A DNA stretch of 24,729 nucleotides. Origin: Chara braunii. Its lineage: Eukaryota > Streptophyta > Charophyceae > Charales > Characeae. The notes beneath the pieces were generated by a model, which had not been told where the DNA came from, did not search any database, and saw only the letters and a list, made by a program, of their open reading frames with translations. The DNA lies in NCBI GenBank assembly GCA_003427395.1, contig BFEA01000540.1:423354-448082 (forward strand), read 5' to 3'. This document shows, one piece after another, positions 1 to 10,049 of the stretch. The position numbers were made by a program, and so were the translations under genes. Each line of letters begins with the position of its first letter. Position 1 is the stretch's first letter.

Positions 1-11
1 CCCCGCCCCGC

Positions 12-123
12 CTTTGATTGATTCATTAATTGATTAATTGATTAATTGATTGATTAATTGATTGATTGATTGATTGATTGATTAATTTTCTTCGATTTTT
101 TTTTTTTTTTTTTTGATTCATTG

Positions 124-162
<39 letters not shown>

Positions 163-187
163 AACTGATTGATTGATTGATTGATTG

Positions 188-220
<33 letters not shown>

Positions 221-276
221 CTGGTGGGGGAGGGGTTGCCCCACCCCGCGATCGATCGATCGATTGATTGATTGAA
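12..276. repeat. GATT-type tetranucleotide microsatellite
   Basis: Long runs of GATT/TTGA units with occasional ATTAATTG variants, broken by a 19-base T run (96-114) and a G/C-rich patch near 222-250. The minus strand can be read as a long Asn/Gln/Ser/Ile repeat peptide, but this simply translates the repeat and is not a gene. Confidence 0.95.
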
Positions 277-360
277 TGCAGTTGAGTGACCCAAATCCTG
301 CAGTGCAGTACTCGTGATCCCACGATTATCTCATTGGGTGGAGCCCGCCTTCAATCACGA

Positions 361-945
361 AGTCTATATATATGGAGCATGTAATGATCACTGCTGACAG
401 AAGTGGAGTTCGTTCCAGAATAATGTGGCAGTTACTTCGTTCACTGTTGTTGCAACCACCTTCCTCGGATCACAGATCATTTGTGATCTGACGGCCGGGA
501 AGCACTCTGCCGTGATTTTCGGTGGGATGTGTTAGATTCTTTTTTCTTTTTTTTTTGCCTTTCTTCTGTTTTCTCAGCCTAGAAATTTGTAACGAACTTG
601 TCAGGCCGCTGCCACTCAGTGTCACACTGGATCAGCCACAGTCCTATCCCACGGAGTCTATATATATGGAGGACGTCATGATCAATGCTGACAGAAGTCG
701 AGTTCATTCCAGAACAATGTGGCAGTTACTTTGTTCACTGTTATTGTGACCACCTTCCTCAGATCATAGATAATTTGTGATCTGACGGCGGGAAACACTC
801 TGCCGTGATTTCCGGTGGGAGGTGTCAGATTCTTTTTTCTTTTTTTTTGCCTTTCTTCTATTTTCTCAGCCCAGAAATTCGTAATGAACCTGTCAGGCCG
901 CTGCCGCTCAGTGTTACACTGGATCGGCCACAGTCCTATCCCATT
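361..945 (+). repeat. Direct tandem duplication of a ~292 bp unit (two copies)
   Basis: Copy 1 starts at 361 and copy 2 at 655; both begin AGTCTATATATATGGAG. They stay alignable until about 945, differing by scattered substitutions and small changes in the T runs. Landmarks keep a 292-294 base offset: TATA-like start 361/655, TTTTCTCAG 569/861, CAGTCCTATCCCA 639/931. Each copy also holds an imperfect hairpin just after CCACCTTCCTC. Short plus-strand frames that look like hydrophobic leaders (522-749, 815-1225) come from the T-rich tract inside each unit, and I do not regard them as genes. Confidence 0.9.
468..488 (+). other. Hairpin inside tandem unit (copy 1)
   Basis: A perfect 7 bp stem, GATCACA (468-474) with TGTGATC (482-488), around a 7-base loop. 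The second copy keeps an imperfect version near 760-784. The role is unknown. Confidence 0.6.
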
Positions 946-1215
946 GCTGATGGGACCATGCTCCATAGGTATTGAAAATGCAACAGCCTCGAGGCGTTGC
1001 AGTGCAAAAGAGCGGTCCTCCTTTAATCTCCAGTCGACCTCTGTTATGATTCTCAGCAGCTCGTGGTTGTGCCACTACAGCATACCTTTTTTTTTCGAGT
1101 TGTTTCTTTGCAGTACATTTATTGGGTATGTATTTCAACAGAGATGGTTGCACATTTCTATGGAGATACTGAAAGATAGGGCCACAACCTTCAGGTATCA
1201 ACCCCTGCCGGTTTT

Positions 1216-2961
1216 GTGTGGATAAATGGAGTTGTGGAGACCAGACATATGGACACTGAGACAGATTGGCTTGGTGATGAACTCAACCCTGACCATTTGT
1301 CAGTGTTTTGTGTTTTGGTGGCTGATGATGGATGCAGGAAATACCCACTCATNTGTGGTCGTTCAAGTGGTCGTACAATGGACGCATTGGACGGTAAAAT
1401 GGTGGATGTCGGCGTTGGTTCTTCATCTGCATCGTCCAAACCGGACATGATGAAACTGAAAAATGCAATTCACCGCTCTCTGCAGAAAGGCGGGCCTGGT
1501 GCGCAGTTCGTGCTCAAAGAAGAGAAAGNCAGCTNTGGCCAATGTTGGCAGAGATTTGCCNATGCATGCCACACAGACGAAACACCTGTGAAGGAGTTTG
1601 ACTCAGGTTATGTGGCTTGAATGAAGTGTCACGCGGTTTACGCATACGAATTGCGTCATGGTACTAGCTCACTGAACGGCCACAGATGTCGGCTAGTGGC
1701 CGCCGATGCCGGCGCAATGCGTCTATTTCCAACAACGGTCTAACCAACCANGTCGCAAANNAGACAAGTTGCAAGGGCAACTGTGATGATNTGTTNTGAG
1801 TATCTGANACCATTTTNCATCGTAGAGGACCNANGGTTCCGTCGGTACTCGCAAGTTATTCTTGACATCGAGATCAATGTTGGTAGGGGCATGAAGGTAG
1901 ATGATTTGATTCCCTCACNCTTCACAGTCAAGCGTCAGGTGATAGGCAATGCGGAATCACTCCGTGATGTTGTCAAAGCAAAGTTAAAAAAACACTTTGC
2001 CGATAAAATGCATGCAGGGTTTACAGTTGACCTGCGGACCGACTCGATCAAGAAAACGTCTTTCATGTCCATCACAATCCACTATATCGACAACGCTTTC
2101 AAATCGTACGTATGAACGCTTCAAGTGCGGTCATTGCACGACGAATCACATACCGCTGACCGTGTCCTAAAAGCATTCAAGGAGCGTCTTCGCGACTTCG
2201 GGTCTGACGAGAATGAAAGGTGTGTAGTGTGTTCAGATAGTGGATCGAACATGTGCGGTGGTGAGGGTATTCGGAGTAATTTCAAATGGTTGCCTTGCAA
2301 CGATAACAAGATTGCGACGGTGTTGACCACTATGCGCAACAACACCACAACCTAGACAAACGGAATCAAGTCAGCACCATTTTATAAATTCGAGGATGCC
2401 GCACCAGAGGTATTTGAGCTCATTGATAATTGCAAGGAACTCGTTCGACACGTCAAGCAGTCGAACCTGCAAAGGGTGTTGAAAAGTACGCTCAAACAGG
2501 AGAACGCGACAAGATGAAATCCGTTATTGCCTATGCTCTAGAGTGTCAGTAAAAGTTATGAGGAAGTTTCGAATCTCTTGTTGAACAAAGGTGGGATGAG
2601 GGTTGTTTTTATTGCACAAATCAACAGGGAATTGTCAGAGGAACGAGTATATTTCCTTGAGCATTTCGAAGAGGTCACTTTAAAACTTGAGAGTTATCTT
2701 CAGCCTGCTCTCCATTGCGTGGTCTTTGAGAGAAACGAGTTGCTTCAATATTGCGAGACTTGCACAGAACCCGTGCCAGACGTAGATGAAGTGGGAAAGA
2801 AAGTTGTCACTCCACCTGATTCCAACAACATTGCAGCCATAAAAAATGTAAATCAGAGATACGATAACGAAGAAGTGGTCATTGGAAGATTTGCATGCCG
2901 TTCCTGCCTTGGCAGCGTGTTTCTCTTGGCTGCCCCGGCGGCATGGCCAGGGTTATATTAA
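1216..2961 (+). pseudogene. Decayed hAT-family transposase with BED-type zinc finger
   Basis: A single frame runs from 1216 (first ATG 1249) to the TAA at 2959-2961 without a detectable frameshift, but with stops at 1618 (TGA), 1741 (TAA), 2113 (TGA), 2353 (TAG), 2515 (TGA) and 2539 (TAG). The N-terminal third has a BED-finger layout: a stop where the first cysteine is expected, then MKCHAVYAYE and later GHRC. The core has hAT signatures: GFTVDLRTDS with the probable first catalytic Asp at 2029-2031, HDESHTADRVLKAF, and CVVCSDSGSNMCGG with the probable second Asp at 2236-2238. The usual Trp after VDL is Arg. The C-terminal part (EHFEEVTLKLESYLQPALH) matches the family's helical region. hAT transposases cut and paste DNA using an RNase H-like fold. 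I saw no terminal inverted repeats or 8 bp target duplication. Family call is fairly sure; function is lost as written. Confidence 0.75.
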
Positions 2962-3053
2962 TTTTTTCAGTCGTCTTTAGATTTAACGACGGCGTGTGAA
3001 GTTCGGATTTGTATTATCCACAATCCTGCAGATTGTTTTGGACACCGACGCGA

Positions 3054-3098
3054 ACTTTTGAGCCGCAAAATTTTGAGCCGCAAACTTTTGATCCAAAG
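3054..3098. repeat. 15 bp tandem repeat, three copies
   Basis: Units ACTTTTGAGCCGCAA (3054-3068), AATTTTGAGCCGCAA (3069-3083) and a diverged ACTTTTGATCCAAAG (3084-3098). A 15-base period preserves frame; on the minus strand it reads as a Gly-Ser-Lys-containing pentapeptide repeat, but there is no evidence that it is translated. Confidence 0.8.
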
Positions 3099-3471
3099 GA
3101 GCGTAGGAGTAGAACCACTTCACTGTTCTGAACCGTCATGTTGTTTCTTCTCATATTGTGCCCTAAGTTTGGAGCTTTATGAAAAGTAAAAATCCAAGCT
3201 GGTACATCCGTGATGACCGACCTGGTTTCCAATTATTCCAGTATATGACACTGCCAGCGACAGTCTTTTCAAGTATAAAGTTGTTGGGATGGTATCTATC
3301 GATTTGTGCCAGCATCTTGTGAAAGACATGGTCCATGGCTTTCTCCCATCGTAAAGAAAGACACCCCTTTTGTCTGATAGGAGTGGTGATATGAGCATCT
3401 TGCATATTAGGCTCATGAGAGACTCCAGTCTATTGGTGGAGAGTAGCACCTGCTGGAAAGCTGGTCCACAG

Positions 3472-3529
<58 letters not shown>

Positions 3530-3554
3530 CCCCCCCCCCCCCCCCCCCCCCCCC
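3472..3554. repeat. CT dinucleotide microsatellite followed by a 28-base C run
   Basis: A nearly pure TC/CT repeat from 3472 to about 3526 runs directly into C(28) up to 3554. Compound tracts like this are prone to length error in assembly. Confidence 0.97.
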
Positions 3555-3621
3555 TTCATGGGATTGACCAAGTTGCTCAGCGTAATTTTATCTGATTTTT
3601 GCTGTTATGGACTTTGTCTGA

Positions 3622-3713
3622 ATCAAGATGTTAACAGATATTTGCAGAAAACATCGGAATCAGATATTAACAGATATTTGCAGAAAACATCGTAATCAGA
3701 TATTAACAGATAT
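3622..3713. repeat. 36 bp tandem repeat, about 2.6 copies
   Basis: Copies start at 3622, 3659 and 3695 and share the core ACAGATATTTGCAGAAAACA; the third copy is partial. Unit length is 36-37 bases. On the minus strand the period equals 12 codons, giving a repeated LLISDxDVFCKY peptide. Confidence 0.85.
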
Positions 3714-4600
3714 GGCTTGCTGCCTCTTAACACTAAAAAGCCCGCCAGATGTAACTTTTGAAACCTAGGACATAAAGATCTCCCATCTTGCTCAGCGAAT
3801 ATGCAAAGCACATTAGCAAGAGGTGGGCTTGCTCTCACCCGAATTGGGATCCCGGTACTTTGCTGCATTGGCTGCCTCATTGAGTAGAAATACGTACTGT
3901 CTAGTTGGAAATTTGTTATTGTGACCAGTTCTTTTAGTTGAAAAGACTTCCAGCCCCGTTTCCCATGCGATCTACCAAACCTGTTTGAGTTGCTGCGAGA
4001 GAGAGGAAGCTGTATCGGTTGAGGTGGTTTGGTGGGCCAAAGCCATCCGTGTGTGTAATCGAGAGACTCTGCTGTATCAGACTTTGAATTTCAATACAAT
4101 TTTTCAAAAGTTTTCTTCTTGTGCTGATTGGCATCTCAATGTGTGGAGCTTGGTGTGATGAAGTGTGTTTGACGCGAGAAGCAGTGTGATTTTGCAGATT
4201 CAGTTCAGCCGATCCAGCTTCCACAATGTTGTCAGTACTGCAGGGGGATGCATGGCATGCATGCCAGACAACGACTGTTAGCAGCACATGCCCTTTGCCA
4301 GATCTTGTAACGTCAGCTGGTAGATCAGGTTCAAAGGCGGGAATTAACGGCAACGTATCATGGGTGACGGTCTTGAAATGCATGATTCAACAATGATAGC
4401 ATATTGTCCATTCATGTGCGAGTTTCTTGGGCGTGGTTTTACATCTGTCAGAACAGTTGATCTCTTGTCACTGTTGTCAGTGATAATGCAGAGCATTAAC
4501 CAAGTCTCAGCTGCAGTTTTCTGTGCACGGAGCATTTGCTCAAGGTGCAGGTACCGAGTATGGTGAGCTCAATTCATTTGACTTGCTTCGCAAACATTCT

Positions 4601-4714
4601 GAGTTCCAATCTTCGTCTTCTACAGAAAAATAAACGTTTCACATGACGCTGCTGCAACATTGGTCCGAGTTCAAATCTTCGTCTTCAACAGAAAAACACA
4701 CGTTTCACGTTGAC
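4601..4714. repeat. 66 bp tandem duplication
   Basis: A block starting GAGTTCCAATCTTCGTCTTC at 4601 recurs at 4667 as GAGTTCAAATCTTCGTCTTC, and both continue into ACAGAAAAA...ACGTTTCAC. The second copy fades near 4714. It lies about 560 bases upstream of the ammonium transporter reading frame. Confidence 0.8.
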
Positions 4715-5278
4715 TTCTAGATGCCATCGGAGACAATCACTAAAAAATGACAATGTTATGTTGAAGGAGCTGACGGTGTTCTTCGACACGGTGTTTTGAA
4801 CCCACTTCAATATTGCAACGATGCAGTATTTTTTTGATATTTTTGTTATCCCCTTCCGGAGGAAATTGAATGCTCAACGACCAGCTTGATTGGATGGCAC
4901 GAGCCTACAGAGCTCGAAGTTCTAGTCCAGAATTCAGAATCAAAAGTTATCAACTCGATAAAGTGTCGTGAGGGACGATGATGACAATAGAGACTTTATG
5001 GACGGGTGCGACTGCTACATTGAGAGAGTGATCAGTGTACAACACTATAAACGGCGGCACGAACCCGCCTGAAGCGTCGGAACTGCCTAAGTCACGTTGA
5101 TCTGGCAGTCCTGCCATCTGCACCAAGCTGAAGTTGGTGGGCAAGTTAGGGGTCATAACCGCGTCAAGAACACTGGTCGAGAAACCGTTCATGGATCTTG
5201 AGCGTTCATGATGAAAGTATAGAGGAGGGTTTGTGGCAGTCTTCACTTGGTGTTAGTTGGTGAATATAGCTTTTGCAA
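4715..5278. other. Upstream flank of the ammonium transporter
   Basis: No gene recognised. A 98-codon minus-strand open frame (4950-5246) shows no family motif. Promoter and 5' UTR of the transporter would lie here if it is transcribed, but I could not pin down a convincing TATA box or start site. Confidence 0.4.
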
Positions 5279-6925
5279 ATGTCTCCTTCAGAATCTAAAG
5301 TGTGTGCAAAACTTGGGGCGGACCTCGTCGATACGGGGCTGCAGAATGTGACAGGGCTGAATTCCACGCTAGTCGCTAGTGCCATTTGTGGCTATGTCGG
5401 GGACCATTTTGACCGCTACATCGGGCCGAGTATCAATGTCTCCTTCATTCTCTTTTCAGCATACTGAGTTTTTTTCATGCAGGCAGGATTTGCCATGCTT
5501 TGTGCCGGATCAGTGCGTCAGAAGAACACCATCAACATTCTGCTTAAGAACCTTCTAAATGCATGTGTGGGTTGCATTGCATGATACTTCTTTGGCTTTG
5601 CCTTTACCTATGGAGAAGGGACTTCGAATGGTTTCCTTGGATCAAATGGTTTTGCCCTTCATGACTACAACAACTATGGCTACTGGTTGTTTCAGTGGAC
5701 ATTTGCAGCAACCGCAGCAACAATCGTAAGTGGGGCAATGGCGGAGCGGTCGTCATTCGTTTCCTACTTGGGTTACGCCTTCATGCTCAGCGCATTTGTG
5801 TACCCTATGGCAGTGCATTGGGTATGGAGCCCAAGTGGATGGCTTTCCTATTCCGGAAAGAGTCCAACCGATCCAACATTCGGAGGAGTAGGGGCCATAG
5901 ACTATTCAGTATGTGGGGTTGTTCACTTGGTTGGGGGTAGTGCTGCCCTCTGGGGTGCATACCTTGTTGGACCACGGATTGGGCGATTTGATGCAAATGG
6001 AGCGGCATTGGAAATAAGGGGTCATTCCGCGTCTCTGGTAGTACTTGGAACATTTCTCCTTTGGTTCGGTTGGTATGGATTCAACCCTGGTTCAGCCATA
6101 AGCATTGTAGGGATGGAGCACGTGGTTGAGCGAATAGCAGTTGTAAGAACACTTGGGGCAGCATCAAGGGGTTTAAGCGCTCTTTTCCTTAAACGACGAA
6201 TTTCGGCCACATGGGATGTCTTGAGTGTCTGCAATGGTACGTTAGGGGGGCTGATCTCTGTCACAGCTGGTTGTGTCGTGATTGAACCATGCGAGGCATT
6301 TGTTATCGGTAGCATGGCCGGACCTGTATACTTGCTGGCTAGCTGGTTGCTCCTGAAGGCGATGATTGATGATCCAGTTGATCCAGCCCCTCTACACGAT
6401 GGATGCGGGACTTGGGGTTTAGTAGCTGTTGGGCTATTTGCGGGCAAAGAGAAGATGGTGACTTCGCTTGCTCCCCGAGAACAGGTCAAGTACTATGGAG
6501 CATTCCATGGGGGTGGTGGTAGGCTACGTGGCGTGCAGCTACTCTATGTGGTGGTCATTATCGGCTGGGTCGTGTTGACAATGGGTCCTTTCTTTGTTGT
6601 CCTCAGTTATATGGGAATCCTCCGTGTTCCAGTAGATGTGGAAACTAGTGGTCAAGACATGACTAAACATGGCGGACCTGCCTACCACGTTGGTGGTGCA
6701 AGATCGATGACTGTGCAAATGGAGCCGCTTTTAAGAGCGCTCAGGGGTGGAAGTGTTTCTTGGAGAGCGGCTTTGCGATCACCTCTCAGTATGTTGAAAA
6801 AGAAAAACAGTGATACCAGAATTGAGGATTCTGAAGCTTCTGGGAAAAATGGAGGGAAAGAAATCATTGGTCAAGATAAAAAGGGAGTGAAACCATCAAT
6901 GCTGCACTGGGAATTGCGGCAATAA
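5279..6925 (+). pseudogene. AMT1-like: AMT1-type ammonium transporter, one frame with two in-frame TGA codons
   Basis: AMT/Mep/Rh channels move ammonium across the plasma membrane through about 11 membrane helices. One frame runs 549 codons from ATG 5279 to TAA 6923-6925, without introns, close to the usual plant AMT1 size. Visible landmarks are [46 protein letters not shown], the first pore His in GVVHLVGG (about residue 216), GPRIGRF, LWFGWYGFNPGS (about 262-272), VCNGTLGG, the second pore His in PLHDGCGTWG (about 373), and the C-terminal GQDMTKHGG, whose Thr (about 452) matches the regulatory phosphorylation site known in plant AMT1. TGA codons interrupt codons 63 (5465-5467, where Leu is usual) and 102 (5582-5584, where an aromatic residue is usual). 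Some highly conserved sites also differ: HGG is HDG, VEPW is IEPC, and DFAGSG is DYSVCG. There is no frameshift. It may be a recent pseudogene or decayed paralog; sequencing error or readthrough cannot be excluded. Family call is very secure. Confidence 0.9.
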
Positions 6926-7385
6926 GGTTTCAGGAAGGAAACACCAGTGAAGTTGTATGATAGACTGCACGAGGGGCACCCATAATGTCCATTCCTCCGT
7001 CTTCCTGGAGTCTCACATTGCCAGAGCAAGATTCTGACATTTCCCTGGCCTCACTTTTTTCTCCATCATCGTCCCTTGCCACAATTTCTTCATCTTTCCA
7101 CCTGCTTCTGCGTGTGGTTCTCATTCCTATTTGATGTTGACTAGCTTAGCATCGACGGTGTGGGCAGCGCGGGAAATGCCTGCACGAAACAAATGGGAAA
7201 CATCTGACAAACTGTTCATTTATGCAATTTGAACAAAGTGAGTAGACTTTCAAAACCAAATATGTTGCAAAAAAGAGAAGAAATATTTTGCTTTGAAGGG
7301 TTTAGAATTTCGCAACAATCAAGTTAGGACAATGCATAGCTTGTGTCTTTTCATACAAAAATGGACATCAAACAAAAACATTCAG
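6926..7385. other. 3' flank of the transporter, no gene seen
   Basis: A 64-codon minus-strand frame (6930-7124) is highly charged and matches nothing I recognise. No clear polyadenylation signal or repeat was identified. Confidence 0.45.
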
Positions 7386-8160
7386 AAGCCACGGGTCTCC
7401 TCCATCCTGGAGGAGGCCATTCCAGTAAGCTCGATGTTCGTTGACGATCTGATCATCATGATGGAGGCTACAGCCCGAAAAATGCAGGAGATCAAGTCTT
7501 TTATGGACCGGTTCTGCTTGGTGTCAGACATGGCAATAAACCGGGCCAGGAAAACGTTGGGCTCGTGGATGCACCATGACGGGGGAAGACCGCCCGAGGA
7601 CCCACCGGTGTCATGGCAACCCCTTGAAGCCTCTGTTTGCATTTTAGGTAGTCAGTTGTCGGCTATGGGCAAACCATCAACAAACGATGCATGGGTCATG
7701 ATCCGGGCCATGGAAAAGCTGAAAGACTGGCAGGACAAGCGCACTTCTATGTTTGGAAGGGCCTTGGCTATAAGAAATGTAGAGTTGATGGCCCTGTAAT
7801 ACAAATCAGCTATTTGGCCACTGAGCCGCTTGGTTGCAAAGGGCCTAAGACATCAGCTGGTGGCCTTCCTCTGGCGCTGCAATCACGAAACGCCCCATGT
7901 GTTCAACAGGGTAGCCTGGGACTCAGTGGTGCAACCGAGGCTGGAAGGGGTCCTAGGAATTCTAGACCCTGGAACACAGGCTGTGGCTCTCTCATTGCAA
8001 TATCTAAAACGGTTAACATGCTCACCAGGCCTCCCATGGGAATCGGTGGCCTTAGAGAAGCTCGCCAGACTCGCACCAGAGATGCCTGCCGCACAGACCC
8101 TTGGAGATGGTTGGGCCCTTCCAAAAACAGCCAGCAGGTCTCACGGGTGTGATAAGCCAA
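7386..8160 (+). mobile_element. 5'-truncated LINE fragment (RT palm motif to post-RT region)
   Basis: The fragment enters just before the RT catalytic box, here SSMFVDDLIIM (FVDD at 7437-7448, equivalent to FADD/YADD). It continues through the thumb/post-RT region: FMDRFCLVSDMAIN, LGSWMHHDGGRPPE, MGKPSTNDAW, YKSAIWPLSR, HVFNRVAWDSVVQP, LARLAPEMPAA. The larger LINE downstream carries clear counterparts, including WWIHHQGVRPPE, VGKPASNDEW, YKSAIWALSK and NVISRVAW. The frame stays open from 7293 to 8198 apart from a TAA at 7797-7799, where Trp is found in the other copy. Endonuclease and the front of RT are absent, as expected from 5'-truncated target-primed insertion. Similarity to the second LINE fades after about 8160, before the C-terminal domain, so the 3' end is also lost or diverged. 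Confidence 0.8.
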
Positions 8161-8804
8161 GGTCCGGACCTCGCGGCTTCACGTACCCTTCGGATTAAAC
8201 CCCAAAGTAAGCCCCGATGTGCAAATCTTGGCTGACTACAGAAATGGGGTCCGTTTTGAGTTTCTGAGGGCCATCTGCATGCATCATTTGGATTTTCCCT
8301 TGTCCTTGTTCAAAGTAGTCTCGCGCGGCCGATTAGCGACCACGAGGGATTTCAAGAAACAATTATGAGTTCGGCTGACGACATATTCAAATTTTATTTG
8401 CATCCGCAGGAGTGTGCGTGGCATTTTTGAATCCTTATGTGCCACGCAAGCTCGCTTCCTGCTTTGCGAGCGCGCACACTAACTACCTTTCTTGTTATCC
8501 TTCATCTCCGTGTAACCCTTCATCTTTCTCTAGATCCTTTGTCCTATCATCTCCTTGCCTGCTGGCGCGATTGATTGGTTGTCAGTTGGGTTGGCCGGAT
8601 CAAGCCATAAGGGCGAGCAAACGCGTGGCTTGAATGACCACCCCAAGTGAAAAAAAATTTTGATCGTCACGCCTTCTTACCTTCTGGAACCTTCTTCCTT
8701 CTCTCCTCCTCATCTACACCCGTCGCTATCCGCATGGCATGCTGGCGACTCATCGCCTTCCACGCTACAACTTTGTGCAGCCCCTTTCTCTTGCTCTCTT
8801 TGAA
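8161..8804. other. Unassigned stretch between LINE fragment and LTR-like sequence
   Basis: No gene recognised. It may contain the diverged tail of the upstream LINE fragment. A short plus-strand frame ending LRKLCAKTEAPNKLDVPK (8647-8886) has a minus-strand counterpart near 21.05 kb (LRELCTKTETLNKYDVPK). That similarity belongs to the LTR homology and may be nucleotide-level only. Confidence 0.4.
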
Positions 8805-9821
8805 CTCGGCTGCAATACTGCGTAAGCTGTGCGCGAAGACTGAGGCGCCGAACAAGCTTGACGTGCCCAAGGAAGGGGCGGAGTGACGGGTGGGGCGGAA
8901 TTAGTGATAGACTTGGGGTAAGGCAGACGGAGGGATTGAGCAGTGGTGAACAGGGGAATGCCGCCAGCAGCAGGGCCTTGTGGCTATGGTTGGCCTGCCT
9001 TCGGTCCGGTATGGTGGATGTGCACGTGGAGTGCCAACATTGTTGTGATTTTTGAATAGCGAGTGACTCACTTCTTCTCCATCGTTGGTTTGTCCATTGG
9101 TTGTGTGTGCTAAAGACTAAGTCTGGATACTCAGTCGTGTGTCGGCTATGGTTGTGACTGTCTATGGATGTTGAATGATTCGCTGTCAGAAAGTCTATGG
9201 ATGTATGAGTATTGAAGGTGTGTGGTGTCTTCGTCTCGTTGAGCGCATGAGTGCACAACCGGGGTAGTTGGGTGATTGGCTGTCTGCCTGAGTGCATGAG
9301 TGTGCTGATACACTCTTTCCCCTCCTGACTAATTGCCTATCCCCGCGTTCGGAGTGCGTGCAAGATCGTCAACGGCCTCCTTTCCCCTTTCCCTGTCAAC
9401 GCAAGTGCGACGTGTCAATGTCTCCGTTCACCCGGCATATCCGCAGGCCACCAGGGATATCAGGTGCGCGGATTTATTCGTTCCACCCGATTTCTCTGCC
9501 GCTGGCCATCGCCGTTTATCAAGGTGACAATTGGTTGGAGTCAAGACGGTTAGCAGCTTGTGTTTATCTAGCAGGATTGGGCGCAGTGGGACAAGTTGAG
9601 AGTTGTATGGAGGCGACGTTTGCCACCCGTTTGCCACCCTGAATATGATCGTCGGTAACTGTCTGTGCTCGAATCTTACATCGATCCGCCATAGCGATCT
9701 CCCTCCCTTTTCCGATCGCAGACGAGGATGGCCTTACTGTGATACGGACGCGAGGAGGACGCTATTGCGGGCCGATCCGGTTCACCTGTATAACCCGTAG
9801 AAAGCATGTCAAAAAGGGATG
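8805..9821 (+). mobile_element. LTR-like sequence, plus orientation, left part (split by LINE)
   Basis: This stretch aligns along its length with the reverse complement of about 21110-20125. Shared blocks in order: GACGTGCCCAAG (8860s), CTTGGGGTAAGGCAG, GGCCTTGTGGCTATG, AATAGCGAG.GACTCACTT (9055), GGATACTCAGT (9124), GCAAGTG.GA/CATGTGTCA (9405) and a block around GTTCACCTGTATAAC (9780-9794). It is non-coding. Since the minus-strand relative sits immediately upstream of a Ty3/gypsy primer-binding site and gag, the best reading is an LTR. The exact left boundary and its TG terminus are uncertain. Homology breaks at about 9821 and resumes at 13963. Confidence 0.7.
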
Positions 9822-10049
9822 TTCAAAATTACCAACAATCAAAATTGAACACATCGACACCTGGACGGCATAGGATATTCAAAGATGTTTATGTTCTCTC
9901 CTTCGACAAGGCCTGGACTGGGACTGGGATCATCTGCCATGGATCCACCTGTAAAGCAATAACACACAGGAATAAACAATGAACAGCGCAAGCAAGATAG
10001 ATCTTGTTAGGACGTTGTACGGCAAGGACCGCAATTGGAACCAATGCAG

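Larger units (their letters stand above)
2962..4600. other. Non-coding or unassigned stretch with short tandem repeats
   Basis: No recognisable gene. Minus-strand open frames at 3163-3405, 3177-3449, 3623-3880 and 3934-4383 (149 codons) match no family I recognise; two of them overlap in different frames and one is built on a tandem repeat. The 149-codon frame has no membrane segment or motif I can name. The stretch also holds three simple or tandem repeats listed separately. Confidence 0.5.

Noticed and set aside
54-323. 89-residue Asn/Gln/Ser/Ile-rich minus-strand frame
   Set aside because: Direct translation of the GATT microsatellite.
522-1225. Open frames starting MGCVRFFFLFF and MGGVRFFFLFF that look like secreted leader peptides
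   Set aside because: They are the two copies of the tandem repeat; the hydrophobic run is a translated T-rich tract, and the downstream parts do not match each other as proteins.
5465-5467. Selenocysteine or reassigned TGA in the ammonium transporter
   Set aside because: Usual residues are Leu and an aromatic residue, not Cys, no selenocysteine element is visible, and other genes here also carry TGA stops. Nonsense mutation is simpler.
5465-5484. Tiny intron hiding the first TGA (TTTTTTTCATGCAG looks like an acceptor)
   Set aside because: The surrounding codons align without a gap to the AMT family, so nothing needs to be removed, and no donor fits.
6022-6489. 155-codon minus-strand frame opposite the transporter
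   Set aside because: Shadow of the strongly conserved AMT coding strand.
7903-8160. Minus-strand frame opposite the LINE fragment
   Set aside because: Shadow frame; the plus strand carries the LINE motifs.
8710-9297. 195-codon minus-strand frame
   Set aside because: It lies antisense in LTR-like DNA and has no domain; the matching minus LTR does not preserve it as a protein.
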